In this document: positions 36,301 through 45,850 of the stretch, piece after piece
Layout of the letters: each line of letters opens with the position of its first letter
Numbering within the stretch: the first letter of the stretch is position 1
NCBI GenBank assembly: GCA_030549495.1
Contig: JAUIRK010000839.1
Coordinates: forward strand, 37,685 to 101,684
From: Nectonema munidae
Lineage: Eukaryota; Nematomorpha; Nectonematoida; Nectonematidae
Reading direction: 5' to 3'
Length of the DNA: 64,000 bases
The notes under the pieces: generated by a model
What the model saw: the letters and a program-made list of their open reading frames with translations, nothing else
Databases searched by the model: none
Told to the model about the DNA's origin: nothing
Program-made: the position numbers and the translations under genes

Positions 36301-38983
36301 CTACATAATTAACATAAGAGAGAAAGGAAACAAAATAAACTAATAAAGCAATTTTCACTATTTTAAAATGGAACAGTCTGTTAGAATAATTTTAAAATAA
36401 TAGGAGGCATAAAGAATTAGAGTTTATTTTATATTTTCAAGTTTTTATAAGCAGCAAAAGCCAACGTTTAAGTAGCTAACCCTTATAATTAAAAAATTAT
36501 TTAAATAATGGTCGACAGACATTCCGCCCCATAGATAATTTGCCCCATAGATAATTTGCCCCATAGACAATTTGCCCCCTGGACAAATTGTCTCATAGGC
36601 TATTTGTTTCATCCATCTTTGCTGTGTAAAATTATTAAAAAAATTTATATTCTTTATTTTATCTCTATTAAATTATTTCAAATTAATCATTTTATCTCTT
36701 TATTTTTTAGAATTTTTAAAATTGTCCATGAAACAAAATGTCTTATGAAAATAATGGGGGAATTTATCCATGGGACGAACTGTCTTATGAAAATAATGGG
36801 GCGAAATGTCCGAGGACCAAACTATCATAAATCAAAGTATACGAGAAAAGAAAATCATTGCGTTTTTTGAATATTTGTCTACAAATAAAATTCTGACAGC
36901 TGTCATAAATAGATCAAGCACATTTTAAACAACTGAAACATTTTGTTTCGATATTATATTTTTATTATAATAATCAACAAATTTTCTTAAAAAAAGATTT
37001 AATTAATTATATGTACAGTGTTACTTATAAAATTTAACAATCGAACATTATTAAAAATATCACTGCTCAAATATTAAGCAAATAGAGCATTCTTGCTTTT
37101 AAACTGAATAGATAGTCAAAATATTCATTCCCAAATAACTATTGAAAAAAATTTCTTGACTTGAAAAAATTAAAGTTTTCAAATGTTACAAAATGTAAAA
37201 AAAATTCTTAGCGCGAGTCTAACAATATTTCTTTGATATAAAATTGTAACGATTGAAAACTATTTTAATTTAACTCTAAATTCAAAATAGACAGAATTAG
37301 TGGTGTAACCAAAAAAAAGTTGATAGAAGGGGCACAATTTAAAAACAAAAAACTTGCGCAACATTATTTATTTTCTTGATCCTTTCATTGGAGAAATTTT
37401 CAAAAACTGATATCGCATAAGATGCATGGGGGCACCATGCGCTACATAGGAGTGTGGGCACGGCCCCTCATGCCCCAGCCTAGCTACGTCACTGGAGAGA
37501 AGAGAGCTAAATGAGATAGGAGAGCTTAACAAGAGAAGAGGGCGAAAGAAGAGAGCTTGAGTGAATGATTAAATTTTAGCAGAGAAAGAGGAAAAGAAAA
37601 ACAGAGGAGACAGAAAGGGAAATAGAATCACTGTGACAGAAGATGAGAAAATCTAGTGGATCATCAACATGTGTTTGCTCTGTGACCTATGTGCATATTG
37701 AAGAAATGGATTATTATTATTATTATATATAGCTCTCACGCATCGTCTGTAAAATATGTTCGATAGGAATTTCAGACCAGCTTGGCATGATGTTTGATTG
37801 ATTCGAAAGTCTGCATTCCTTCTAGCGATCACCATACATGTTTTATAAACAAGCAGCAACTCTTACTTATAGAAAATTATTGGGGGGCGAAGGTCATTTT
37901 CGCCTCCCCCCCCCCCCGCCCCCCGGATGTGCGCCCCTGATTTGCATGTGCTCATATTTTTTAAACATGAAATTGTCAAAAAAATCATCCTATAAAAGAA
38001 TTTGACATTATATTAATTTTTTAATTTAATTATTTTAGGGTATAAAAACTTTTACTCCTGTGTTGAGTTGATGCTGGGAAAGAAAATTAGTCCATTTTGG
38101 AGAATAGCTTGGTCTTTTTTAACTCCGTTGTTTACATGCGTAAGTTTTATTTTACTTTTTAGCCGATTTAATAAAAACATAGATACTTTCCTGTTAACCT
38201 AAACTAAGAAGTGAAATAATTTACTAGAATCAAAAATATTCAAAAAATTTATCAGAATGTTATAAAATATAAAAAAATTTAATTTTTTATTTTCACTAGG
38301 CAATTTTAATAAAATTATCTTAAATTTATTATTTTTTCTTTGATCAGCATAAATAATATAAACAGTTTATTTGTAAAAAGTCTATTTAATTTCCAAAAAT
38401 TTACAAACATTTAACTTTATTTCACTAGTGAACATTCAAATATAAAGTGGCTATCATGTTTTATAAAAATTCATTTAAAATGAAAAGCAGACACTAATTG
38501 CTTACTTATCCTCTTCAATAAGTTTTTATATAACTTAATTCAGACGGTTTTTAATGCCATGTAATTTTTACAAGAACTACATGAACTAACAAGCTAACTT
38601 TTATAAAATATAAAATGTGTAAAATTTGTTTTATTTGCTTTCAAAGTCAAATTTTTATAAAAGTAAGGATTCAAATGATATGCCCAATTTAAACATTTTA
38701 TTTTTCGCATTTTTAGGGGCTTCTCATATTCTATCTGATAAAGTATGAGCCTCTACTCTATAACGATGAAGTCGTGTATCCCTCGTGGGCTTATTCTCTT
38801 GGATGGTGTCTCGCAAGCTCCTCAATCATCTGCATTCCTCTTTACGCGATTATTTCTATTCTAAAGCTCGCCATCAACAAATCCTGGCTTTCCGATTCAG
38901 AAAAGGAAGATCAGAACTTTTCTATTACTAAAGTTCTACTTTTTTCTATTTTCTTTTTATACACAACCCTTCTACTCTTTTAA
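15196..38983 (+). CDS. SLC6 sodium/chloride-dependent neurotransmitter transporter, GABA/taurine/betaine/creatine group; 5' exons missing
   Basis: Eleven exons with AG/GT borders and compatible phases: 15196-15340, 20581-20661, 20719-20851, 25097-25231, 29236-29339, 29459-29583, 29655-29767, 31708-31842, 32068-32170, 38039-38139 and 38717-38983 (or to 38932). Together they encode TM3 to TM12 of an SLC6 plasma-membrane symporter that uses Na+ and Cl- gradients to import an amino-acid-like or osmolyte substrate. Visible hallmarks are the EL2 cysteine pair ([12 protein letters not shown]), GTQIFFSY in TM6, NTFTS in TM7 and FLGLDSQF in TM8. These keep the Gln/Ser, Asn/Ser and Asp/Ser residues that bind Na+ and Cl- in GAT-1. 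The sequence follows GABA, taurine and betaine transporters more closely than monoamine ones, but the exact substrate cannot be read because TM1 and TM2 (about 130 residues) are absent. I searched 1-15195 for the TM1 NVWRFPY and TM2 GGGAF motifs and did not find them. Introns are long and repeat-filled. Confidence 0.93.
16193..16366. repeat. short inverted-repeat MITE
   Basis: Arms of about 55 bp: taccatttttagttctattt on the left matches the reverse complement of the right end, and tttgcaattctattttg is shared. TATA/TA-type flanks suggest a TA-targeting family. It lies in the first visible SLC6 intron. Confidence 0.7.
17918..19514 (+). mobile_element. hAT transposon remnant, ZBED5/FAM200-like transposase
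   Basis: A BED-finger end ([20 protein letters not shown], then [11 protein letters not shown]) lies at about 17930-18050. The RNase-H-like part follows at 18193-18453 with [17 protein letters not shown], the region of the first catalytic Asp. Later blocks read CATDGA, PEWLVF and [15 protein letters not shown] in shifting frames. The right terminus ggtaggaaaccactg ends at 19514. The copy is multiply frameshifted and no left terminus was found. It sits in an SLC6 intron. Confidence 0.82.
19515..20580. other. intron sequence of the SLC6 gene
   Basis: AT-rich. Open frames such as 19761-19979 lack any recognisable domain. Confidence 0.4.
20581..20661 (+). CDS. SLC6 exon: EL2 loop
   Basis: The first base completes the Leu codon from the previous exon. 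The exon reads [18 protein letters not shown] and ends in FW plus two bases of a Glu codon. Two N-glycosylation sequons (NLT, NAT) occur where SLC6 proteins carry glycans on the large extracellular loop. Acceptor cattttag is strong; donor gtttgc is weak. Confidence 0.88.
20719..20851 (+). CDS. SLC6 exon: TM4
   Basis: The first base completes Glu of FWE, then [15 protein letters not shown] leads into [19 protein letters not shown] and the conserved WKGVKVTGK loop. The intron before it is only 57 bp, in contrast to the multi-kilobase introns elsewhere in the gene. Confidence 0.93.
20852..25096. other. large SLC6 intron
   Basis: Apart from the LINE tail at 22237 and a TA microsatellite near 22198-22213, nothing recognisable was seen. 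Confidence 0.4.
22237..22433 (+). mobile_element. 3' end of a non-LTR retrotransposon (LINE) ORF2
   Basis: The translation [20 protein letters not shown], then [12 protein letters not shown] resembles the RGRPKKTW.EVV..DL...GL...DA.DR..WR end of endonuclease/reverse-transcriptase LINEs (RTE/jockey type). A frame change near 22350 continues as [17 protein letters not shown]. Only this C-terminal tail is present, as expected for a 5'-truncated copy. Confidence 0.7.
25097..25231 (+). CDS. SLC6 exon: TM5 and EL3
   Basis: 45 complete codons in phase 0. It reads [20 protein letters not shown], then [20 protein letters not shown] and LANSQ. This matches the RGVTLPGA.GI.YYLKPD segment typical of GABA and taurine transporters. 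Confidence 0.94.
25232..29235. other. SLC6 intron with one SINE
   Basis: AT-rich intron. The SINE at 27567 is the only clear feature. Frames at 28596 and 28870 show no domain. Confidence 0.4.
27567..27712 (+). repeat. tRNA-derived SINE
   Basis: The head gtgagtaaggttggttagat (A-box region) and gggttcgatcctgcatc (B box) are followed by the family tail agcggcgcaattgtgccttc and tcgatgaaaacaccc. It is one of at least five related copies in the window. Confidence 0.75.
29236..29339 (+). CDS. SLC6 exon: TM6 (ion-binding helix)
   Basis: It reads [18 protein letters not shown] and then [16 protein letters not shown]. The Gln of TQIFF and the Ser of FFSY correspond to GAT-1 Gln291 and Ser295, which take part in chloride and sodium binding. 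The unwound part of TM6 (SLSLG) lines the substrate site. Confidence 0.95.
29459..29583 (+). CDS. SLC6 exon: TM7
   Basis: It completes Arg from the previous exon and reads [20 protein letters not shown], then [20 protein letters not shown]. The NTFTS motif holds the equivalents of GAT-1 Asn327 (Na1 site) and Ser331 (chloride). The intron before it is about 120 bp. Confidence 0.94.
29655..29767 (+). CDS. SLC6 exon: EL4 and TM8
   Basis: It completes Gly of the [18 protein letters not shown] extracellular gate and continues through TM8 to FFLGLDSQ. The Asp-Ser pair matches GAT-1 Asp395-Ser396 of the Na2 site. The upstream intron is about 70 bp, so the TM6-TM8 exons form a tight cluster. Confidence 0.95.
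30533..30668 (+). repeat. tRNA-derived SINE
   Basis: Same family as 27567: gagcgtgagtatgattggtt, cggcttcgatccagcatc, then gtttgatacaagcggggcaa. More diverged. It directly precedes the A/T homopolymer tract. Confidence 0.7.
30700..31140. repeat. extreme poly-T/poly-A low-complexity tract
   Basis: About 440 bp made almost only of T and A runs, with a T run of more than 20 near 30951-30974 and A runs near 31049 and 31093. Such regions are prone to sequencing and assembly error. Confidence 0.85.
31708..31842 (+). CDS. SLC6 exon: TM8 end and TM9
   Basis: 45 codons in phase 0. It reads [20 protein letters not shown], then [20 protein letters not shown] and TMVTE. This matches the family segment FVG.EG.ITA.VD.YP.LR..RRE.F. 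The downstream intron has a clear gtatta donor. Confidence 0.95.
32068..32170 (+). CDS. SLC6 exon: TM10
   Basis: It reads [20 protein letters not shown], then [14 protein letters not shown] plus the first base of Gly. This is the GG.Y.F.LFDYY..SG.. signature of the GABA/taurine group. The donor (gtttttt) is weak. The next intron, about 5.9 kb, carries the largest transposon nest of the window. Confidence 0.94.
32171..34784. other. SLC6 intron before the hAT nest
   Basis: AT-rich, no recognisable feature. Confidence 0.4.
35036..35600. mobile_element. MULE-type MITE with perfect 9-bp TSD
   Basis: The flanks are identical 9-mers, ATCGAATAT at 35027-35035 and 35601-35609. Both ends carry inverted repeats built from aaaaaatgccccc and aattaaaagtagga blocks, beginning GGTGCGTAG on the left and GGTTGTAGG on the right (read inward). 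A 9-bp TSD and GG-starting ends fit Mutator-like elements. The end matches the region around 53365-53436, next to a MULE transposase fragment. Confidence 0.85.
36135..36277 (+). repeat. tRNA-derived SINE
   Basis: Head ggcaggttggttgaga (A-box region) and ggattcgattcctcatc (B box), then the family tail gtttgacataagcggtacat and tcaatgaaaatacaccc. It is nested in the hAT element. Confidence 0.7.
36510..36818. mobile_element. foldback MITE with repeated subterminal motif
   Basis: Ends GGTCGACAGACATTCCGCCC and, reversed, GGTCCTCGGACATTTCGCCC. Several copies of catagataatttgcccc lie inside the left end, and related words in opposite orientation lie inside the right end. No clean TSD was seen. Possibly Mutator-like, but unproven. 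Confidence 0.65.
37298..37494. mobile_element. small hAT MITE
   Basis: Left end TAGTGGTGTAACC and right end, reversed, CAGTGACGTAGCTAGG. Flanks gacagaat and gagagaag match at 6 of 8 bases, consistent with a decayed 8-bp duplication. Confidence 0.6.
38039..38139 (+). CDS. SLC6 exon: IL5 and TM11
   Basis: It completes Gly and reads [20 protein letters not shown], then [13 protein letters not shown]. It corresponds to the RFYDNIEDMIG..P..W loop of relatives, with the acidic EDM changed to ELM. The acceptor ttattttag and donor gtaagt are both strong. Confidence 0.93.
38717..38983 (+). CDS. SLC6 last recognised exon: TM12 and C-terminal tail
   Basis: It reads [20 protein letters not shown], then [20 protein letters not shown], the end of TM12 ([10 protein letters not shown]) and a cytoplasmic tail. 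Read straight on, the frame stops at 38983 after a hydrophobic [16 protein letters not shown], unusual for an SLC6 C-terminus. A phase-0 but poor donor (AAA|gttcta) at 38932/38933 would remove this segment and join the exon at 41741. Which end is used is unresolved. Confidence 0.85.
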   Translation, partial: GLLIFYLIKYEPLLYNDEVVYPSWAYSLGWCLASSSIICIPLYAIISILKLAINKSWLSDSEKEDQNFSITKVLLFSIFFLYTTLLLF

Positions 38984-39247
38984 AACATTCTCTAGGATAA
39001 CACCAAGAGATAACACATACGGGGGGGGGGGGGGACTTTATTGGAACTTTTTAAATTTTTTTAACATGTACTCATCCACGTTTTTTTGAAGTGGGTCGCG
39101 CTTTGAAAAAGATTTGGCTTCTGACCCTATTTTGTATTTTACTAATTTACTATTATTATTTATTGTAAAACTAATTAGCCATCTTTAAAAGAGCAACCGA
39201 ATTTAAGAAATCTTAGAACAAAGGGATGAGGGGTGTAGATTTCATGG

Positions 39248-39630
39248 GTCAGACTTTTTACCAGAAGATAATCAAGATATAGAAATTTTTAGTAAAAACA
39301 CTAGAAATGTGTAAAATTTATATTGAAAAATAAAAAACTTACCGCAAGAAACAGGATGATACCAAAAGATATTAAAAAATTTTGTGGTTAAGTTTTTATC
39401 TTTCAATAGTTATTTTTAATTTTTCAATACTGATTTCACTGATTTGTTTTATATGGAGGTTCTTCAATATTTTTTTATTAAAATTAGTATTTCTGGTTTT
39501 ATCTAGTTTTTTTTAATTTTCAATACACATTTCACAGATTTATCTTGTCTAGAAGTTTTTTTAAATGTTTTTTGATTTTTTTTACTAAAAATTTCTACAC
39601 CATTTGTTTTCTTGCGGTAAAAAGATTGAC
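39248..39630. repeat. foldback element
   Basis: The left end gtcagactttttaccagaag and later agaaatttttagtaaaaa recur in reverse complement at the right end (ttttactaaaaatttct and ttaccgcaag words). Internal copies complicate the fold. No TSD was established. Confidence 0.55.
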
Positions 39631-41740
39631 TCGATTTGGTGGATAAATTTTGATGAAACTACTCGCTCATATTTGAAGTAAAATTGGCACTGGCTTTTAG
39701 TAATAAATTTTATTACTAATAAAATTTAGGTTTTGATTCTGGAGAATTTAGAAAATTATTAGCAATTGTAAGATTTCAGAATAAATGTTCAAATACTTAT
39801 CAAAAACATAACCATCAAACAATATTAATTTAGGACAAAAAGGAAGTAAAGATATTATAAATAATAAGATCATAACGGCAATATATATGATTTTCCTAAA
39901 TTACTGAAGACATCAAGAAGATTTTTATGTCTAAAAACACAAAAATAAAATATTGCAAATGTGAGGTATTTTTACACATGAAATTTTGCCAGTATCTATT
40001 TGAATTTTTTTTAAGAATTAATTCAATATTATCATTTTATCAGTAAAGTAATTACAACAAAAACTGAATTATTAATCATGTTTATGACTAAATGGGTAAA
40101 TATAGTCATTTAAGAAGATTGAATGCTCCGTACAAGATCTACTACTAATATCGATAGTTTGGCAAAGCTTTCGAGGCATTTTATAAGCTTCAAAAGCAAA
40201 ACCTATATATACTATTTACTATATATACGTAAATGTAAAAAAATTTTGAGCGCTTATACCTTTTTTTCGACAAAATGTAAACTCACCAAACTTTACATAG
40301 CTGTTAATATAGATTATAGACCAAGAAAAACTTGTTTCAAAATTTCATATAAATTGAACTCATTTTGAAAAAGTTATTAAACATCAAAATTCTATTATTA
40401 TGTATATTGCTTATCTTCAAATTTGGTCGAATTTTTTTTTTATAGTTTTGGAGTAATTAACGTAAGACAAAAGATTATACTCATCAGGTCTATATACAGA
40501 ATTTAACTACTCATTAGAAATTTTTGCATCCTTTAGATCCTTTGGTTATATATTATATACCTTTTTCAAAGAAGCATTTAACTATTACCATAGTAAGTAA
40601 TAAGTATACACCACACGTATACGCACGCACTAGAGAAATATAGTGAATAAGTTTGTTATTTGTGTTTATAATTTTGTTTGTTTCTTGATCGTTTTAGACA
40701 AGTGACATATCAAATTAAAGCTTTAACTTATTATTATTGCTTAATTCTCATAAAACTTCAACTTTGCCATTTTTTGACCTTTTAAACACGTTCGACTGTA
40801 TCACATTATTATCTCAAAAAAAACTTTGCAATTAAAATTATTATTTTGAACAAGTTAAATTTAAAGAATCTTATAGTTTGTGCAAATGAATTTAGCTGTT
40901 TGAGTTTACAATTTTTTCATACCTTCGTTTCTCAAGGAAACGTCAAAATGAAGCTCAATTTGTATTTCAATGGTACCTAGATTGCAAATTAAACTTTGAA
41001 TAGAATTTACGGTTGTCTTTTGTTGCTTTGAGACAACACCGTTTAAAATTGATTGTTTATATAGTTTGAGTATCTAGGTTTCAAGAAAAGTTCTGTTTTT
41101 GAGAATAAAGTTACACAATACCTTTATTTTGTTTTGAATGATTTTTTTTATACAAAATATCAAATCTTTATAAGCTATGATATTTATATACATAACCGCA
41201 TAGTGGGTAGAACTGGCATTTTTATGTATGCTCCCATTTGTCTGTTGAAAAAAAATTTGAAGGAGGCAGGAGGCATAGACTACTCTTATAAAATAAATTT
41301 CAACAAGTAAGTAAAATTTTTATATGCTGTCTCCTTTGTTGTTTTCTAAATAAGATGAGCTATAATCTTTTAAAATATTTTATTTCATTCAATAAGTCTT
41401 ATAAATGGCTATGAATCCAACATCTTTTACTTCTTAAAGCTCATGCTATTTATTTTTAAGAAATAAAACAATAACTTCTAGGATTTTCTGAAACTATATT
41501 TATCAAAAAAACAATGTTTAGCTTAGTTCATATTTCACACTCTATTCTCAATTTTATTTATCTATTTATTCATTGCTCGTACTCACTCTGACATAATAAT
41601 GAACTATGTTGCAATTTGTTTATTCTTTCTTTTAATAATTCTTCTGAAATTTAAGCGGCTAGTGCATAGCATTTATATATATATATACATTTGGTATATA
41701 CGCATATAAAATTTTCTATATTTAAATAATTTCTTTTCAG

Positions 41741-41812
41741 ATACTTAAAAAGTTAACGGTTCCCTGCTTAAAGTGGCATCAAATTCCTCATCAACATCGA
41801 TCTGAATCTTGA
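41741..41812 (+). CDS. possible alternative C-terminal exon of the SLC6 transporter
   Basis: A good polypyrimidine acceptor (ttcttttcag) is followed by 23 codons and TGA in phase 0: ILKKLTVPCLKWHQIPHQHR, then SES. The basic, hydrophilic tail would suit the cytoplasmic end of an SLC6 protein better than the read-through tail of the previous exon. AATAAA motifs follow at 42148-42153 and 42246-42251. The weak point is the donor it needs at 38933. This is inference from splice sites and phase only. Confidence 0.4.
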   Translation: MLKKLTVPCLKWHQIPHQHRSES

Positions 41813-42493
41813 ATAATATGTTTGTTTATTTTTTTATGTCTTGTTTTATCACAAGTTTTTTACAAAACATGTTTTAAGCTTTTTAACAACGTGTAAGCAT
41901 AAACTTATATTACGTGTCTGTACATACTTCCTTTTATATAAAAACTAACTCCCCACAAATATCTATACTTCATTATAAGTGATAAAACTATATAAACTCT
42001 TTCATTATTCAACTGTTTTAAGATTGTTGTTCATGCACTCTAGATCAGATATTGTTAAATTTTTAGCATACTTCGTGTCGTGTATATGCGCTTCTTGATA
42101 TTGGCCAACTTATAGCACAAACTAGTCTCACAGATTTCACAATTTCGAATAAAACTTTTACATCATCAGTAAAAATCATCTCATCTTCATCAATATTAAA
42201 CCAAACTCATAATCAAGGTGTATATTTTAAATTATAATTGTTTTCAATAAACTTGAATTTTCTGTTCACATTCTTTTAACTTGATATAATGAAGACTTCC
42301 TCATCCATCCATACTTGAAAGTTCCAAAAGAGCACGTTATTAAAATTGCAGACCATTTTCAAATTCCCCTCTTTTTCTTTGAAATGTAAACTGATATTTT
42401 TCTTATTCTGGCCCAAAAATTTAAAAAAGAAAAAAACAAATTTCGATCATAATTTTAAAGTGTCAAAAATTCGTAGCAACATAAAGATTATGA

Positions 42494-42499
<6 letters not shown>

Positions 42500-42535
<36 letters not shown>

Positions 42536-42795
42536 AAAAAAAAAAGGGGGGGGGGAGAGATCTCCCCTTTTGGGTGGAATATTTTTTTTTTGGGTGGGAT
42601 TTTTTTTTATGTAAAATTTACTTTTTTTTTGTGTTTTTCCTTTTTTATAATTTTTTTTTTTTTAGTTGTCACTTCATAAATTTAATTTTTTTTTTTTTTA
42701 TATATTTTTTTTTAAAAATATTCATTATAAATACAAATAAACTTAATTTAAGGAAAATCATTTATATAGATTAAAAATATTTATAAAAACACCTT

Positions 42796-42842
<47 letters not shown>
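42500..42842. repeat. poly-A, poly-G and poly-T low-complexity tract
   Basis: An A run of 34 (42500-42533), a run of about 9 G at 42546, T-rich sequence, and a T run of 45 (42798-42842). The open frame at 42574-42774 is a by-product of this composition. Confidence 0.85.
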
Positions 42843-42849
<7 letters not shown>

Positions 42850-43821
42850 ACATAAAACACAAACTCCTATAATTTATATCTAAACCTTTAAAGGGTTTTT
42901 GGGTTTTTGTTTTTTTTAGGAAAAAAATAAAAATAAGTTAAAATCACAACGTTTTTTAACAAAATATAAAGTATATGTATCTGTGGCGACTCGTGAGGTT
43001 TTACTTTACGCATGCAATATGAACAAGAAAATTGTTTATGCATCTTTTGCAACCTATTGTATTATTGAGGAAAATATAAGATACTTACTGAAAAATTATA
43101 CGATCTTTAACATTTGTCTAATTATTCTGTGCTCATTGGATTTATATAATTAATCAAAAAAATGAATTATGTGTTTTTCTTTTTCCTTTGATGAGTGAAA
43201 ATGTTTTTAATTCAATTTATTTAAATTTGCGTGTTGAATTAGTTGATATTAGCATAGCTCGACAAAATATATTACTTTCCCAATTGCCTACATTTTTCGG
43301 GAAGGGCTTAGGTATTTCGAAGATACATATTAAAAATTGGACATTATTTTTCCTAGATTGGCTGTACTTTTTGTTAATCCTTCTATTCTGTTTCATCTCG
43401 CTAGCATCACCATTTTAACGTACTTCAATCAAGTTCCCATCTAATTTTACTTGCATTATTTTTTCGAAATTTATTTAGATGAATTTGTATCTTTCTTTTA
43501 CTTTACAGAATAAAGAGTTCTTCAAAAACAAGCGGACCTAAGTGACCGATTTTATATATTTGTGTTGAATAAGTTCAACCTGGTCCAAGAAAGAATATTA
43601 ATGATTCATCAGGTAGGCTGTTATTGCATATTTTTGTATGTAACTTTGAGATTAAGACAAGGTGTTAAGTCTCCATAAAGTTTGCAAAATTGTGTAGAAT
43701 GCTTGCGACAGTGGACAAATTGAGACAAATGCAAAGCTTTGGTTTGCTAATTTTGTCAAACTTGAGAACTATTATGATAAGTGTTATTTTTGTTGGTGAA
43801 TGTGAAAGGATTCAATAAAAA
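42850..43821. other. intergenic AT-rich sequence
   Basis: The open frame at 43188-43418 shows no recognisable domain. No feature was called. Confidence 0.4.
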
Positions 43822-44070
43822 CATACACTTGCTCAACTTAGAGCCAACAAGTCACCATTGCTCCGTGAATATCTTCACAAGATAAATCCAAAAACACATA
43901 CTAATCCACTCTGTCCAGTTTGCAATCAACACCCACACAACACTCATCATTTATTTAACTGCCCACATATTTTCACGACACTCAAACCCATTCACTTATG
44001 GTCAAAGCCATGCAAAATAGTTAACCTACTTACTTTGTGGGGAAACCGTTTAGCCGAAGCTTGGATCTAA
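43822..44070 (+). mobile_element. LINE ORF2 C-terminal fragment
   Basis: The frame reads QLRANKSPLLREYLHKINPK, then CPVCNQHPHNTHHLFNCPHI, TLKPIHLWSKP and NRLAEAWI. The CPxC...HHLFNCPH zinc-knuckle-like end with LW..P is typical of the C-terminal tail of jockey/CR1-like reverse transcriptases. The copy is 5'-truncated. Confidence 0.75.
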
Positions 44071-44369
44071 CTCATTTACATGTATTATATATCATATTAT
44101 TATTATAAATAGATATATATTATTTCTAGCCATATGTAGAAGCCTTCAAAAAGCCAGCAGTACCTTATGGTGGATTTTTGTGGGTTGGCTGAAATTACAC
44201 TGGTTTATCGCTGTGAAAATGTAACAAAATTCTACACTTTTCCCTGAGAGTATTTGCTCTCTCAGTTTAAACAATGCCTTGTTTTGAACTGATAGATTAT
44301 ACTCGTATAAAGATAGTATAATCTAGGGGCTAACAACAACAAAGGATTCAATAGTTATAAGAAACGTAA

Positions 44370-45850
44370 ATGAGAGTATCCTGATTTGGAGTTAGCCAGA
44401 GGACCTCTGTCCCACAACAATTATGTTTCCGTACCAAAAATGCCTACTTCACTACTTAGAGATCTTTCTCAGGATGCGAAGACAATTAGGACTTGCGTAA
44501 CACTCAGTATTAGTGACAACGAATAAGAAGAAGGCTCTTCAAAACCTGAAAATATTGCTCAGTGTTTTGATAAGGTACGTTGTTGTGTCAAAGTAAAAAT
44601 CGGAATTTTTAGCATCCAGGTGAAAGAAAATATTGCTTGATACCAGATGCCAAGATAACGTCTTATCACACGAAAGAACCAGCAATTCTTCATTAAACTT
44701 GTGTCTGGATGGAGAAGTGCCTTTTTTCCGGGTAGGAATATCAAGAAGAAGAGTTGCTCCTTTTTATCAACAGCTGTCTCAAAAGCTAAATTCTGTTTTA
44801 CTACAATATTAAAATTTATATTCATCTTTACTAATCTCCCACTTTACCAACTGAAGGAGGATTATGAAAATATCAATATGGTTTTGAAGAATCTGTGCTA
44901 TTACAAGCACCAGTGGTCCATCTGAGTCAAAATCAAGATGTTGAACATTTTGCTCAGCCAGGAAAATGGACACACTTAGTTCCTGTAAAACAGCTTAAAG
45001 AGAAAAATGTGACTTTCAAGAGAAACAATGAATGAGTAAAGCTAACTTCATAAAGGATCTAACTTCATCCTTCGGCAGTTGCACATCAAGCTCGGACAAA
45101 TGAAATAGCTTTTAAATACTCTGTACGTAGAGATGTATCGGATATCCGCAAAATTTTTTACATCCTCATCCGCGGTTTTTTTTCTTGTTAACATCCGCAA
45201 TTTAAAATCAATTTGTTATAAATATCTATTGAAACTTTTCGTATTTTTTTTGTTAAAAACCTACAAGATTTGTTGTCTTTAAATTCTAGTAAAAAATTTA
45301 AAAAAAAGGATTAAAATAGTAAGATACTGTAAATAAAACATAATTTTTTAAAAATATTTTATATCTGCATGAAAATTTATTTTGGATATCCGCATCCGTG
45401 GATGTAAAAAATTCACGTCCGATACATCTCTACTCCGTAGACAGAGGGAAACTGTTATGCATACATTTGGAAGTTAAAACTGGCATTTCGATCGTCCTCA
45501 AATATTAAAAGTCATAAGGATACCAATTTCTTAGATTCAGTAGGTGAGGCTGAATCTGATGCATGCTGCAGCTATGTCTCTGTTATCAAGAACTTTATTG
45601 ATAACGAAAAACTATGAACATTTGATGAAAGGTATGCTTGATAACTTTCAGTAGCTGGATGTGAATATGAGCATAAAGCTAAACAATTTTCATAATCACC
45701 CGGAATAATTTTCAGAAAATTTAGATGAAATGAATAAGGAACAGGGAGAAAGGTCCCATCATCAAAGTAATGGAAGAAAGTACCATATGAGGTGAGACAA
45801 ACATTTGAGTCCGACTCTAATGTTAGTTTTCAGCGTGATTTCTAAGAAAA
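44370..45850 (+). pseudogene. decayed copy of a dispersed invertebrate gene family of unknown role
   Basis: Translated pieces across this stretch (YVSVPKMPTSLLRDLSQD near 44440, LKEDYENINMVLKNLCYYKH near 44850, LHIKLGQMK near 45080, NEKL, EQGER near 45745) recall a repeat-borne protein family I know only as uncharacterised, with motifs such as KE.YE.I..VL..L.Y..H.W and HIKLG. The copy is broken and is split by a MITE at 45126-45431. The recognition is from memory and the function is unknown. Confidence 0.5.
45126..45431. mobile_element. MITE inserted in the decayed gene, with near-identical 8-bp flanks
   Basis: Inverted ends gtagagatgtatcgg and ccgatacatctct enclose ggatatccgca/ggatgtaaaaaatt subterminal words. 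Flanks ACTCTGTA (45118-45125) and ACTCCGTA (45432-45439) differ at one base. hAT-like size of duplication. Confidence 0.65.

Larger units (their letters stand above)
34793..37939. mobile_element. non-autonomous hAT element with 8-bp TSD, carrying nested insertions
   Basis: Termini CAGGGGCGCACATC (left) and its reverse complement GATGTGCGCCCCTG (right) bound 3147 bp. Flanks are ATTTGCAA (34785-34792) and ATTTGCAT (37940-37947), an 8-bp duplication with one change, as for hAT. Poly-G/C tracts lie just inside the right end. No transposase is visible. Inside sit a MULE-type MITE (35036-35600), a SINE (36135-36277), a second foldback MITE (36510-36818) and a small hAT MITE (37298-37494). It occupies the intron between TM10 and TM11 of the transporter. 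Confidence 0.8.
38984..42498. other. 3' region or last intron of the SLC6 gene
   Basis: A G run lies near 39021-39034 and a foldback at 39248-39630. The possible last exon is at 41741. No other gene is supported. Confidence 0.4.

Noticed and set aside
42574-42774. Hydrophobic 66-residue open frame
   Set aside because: It is a translation of the poly-T tract.
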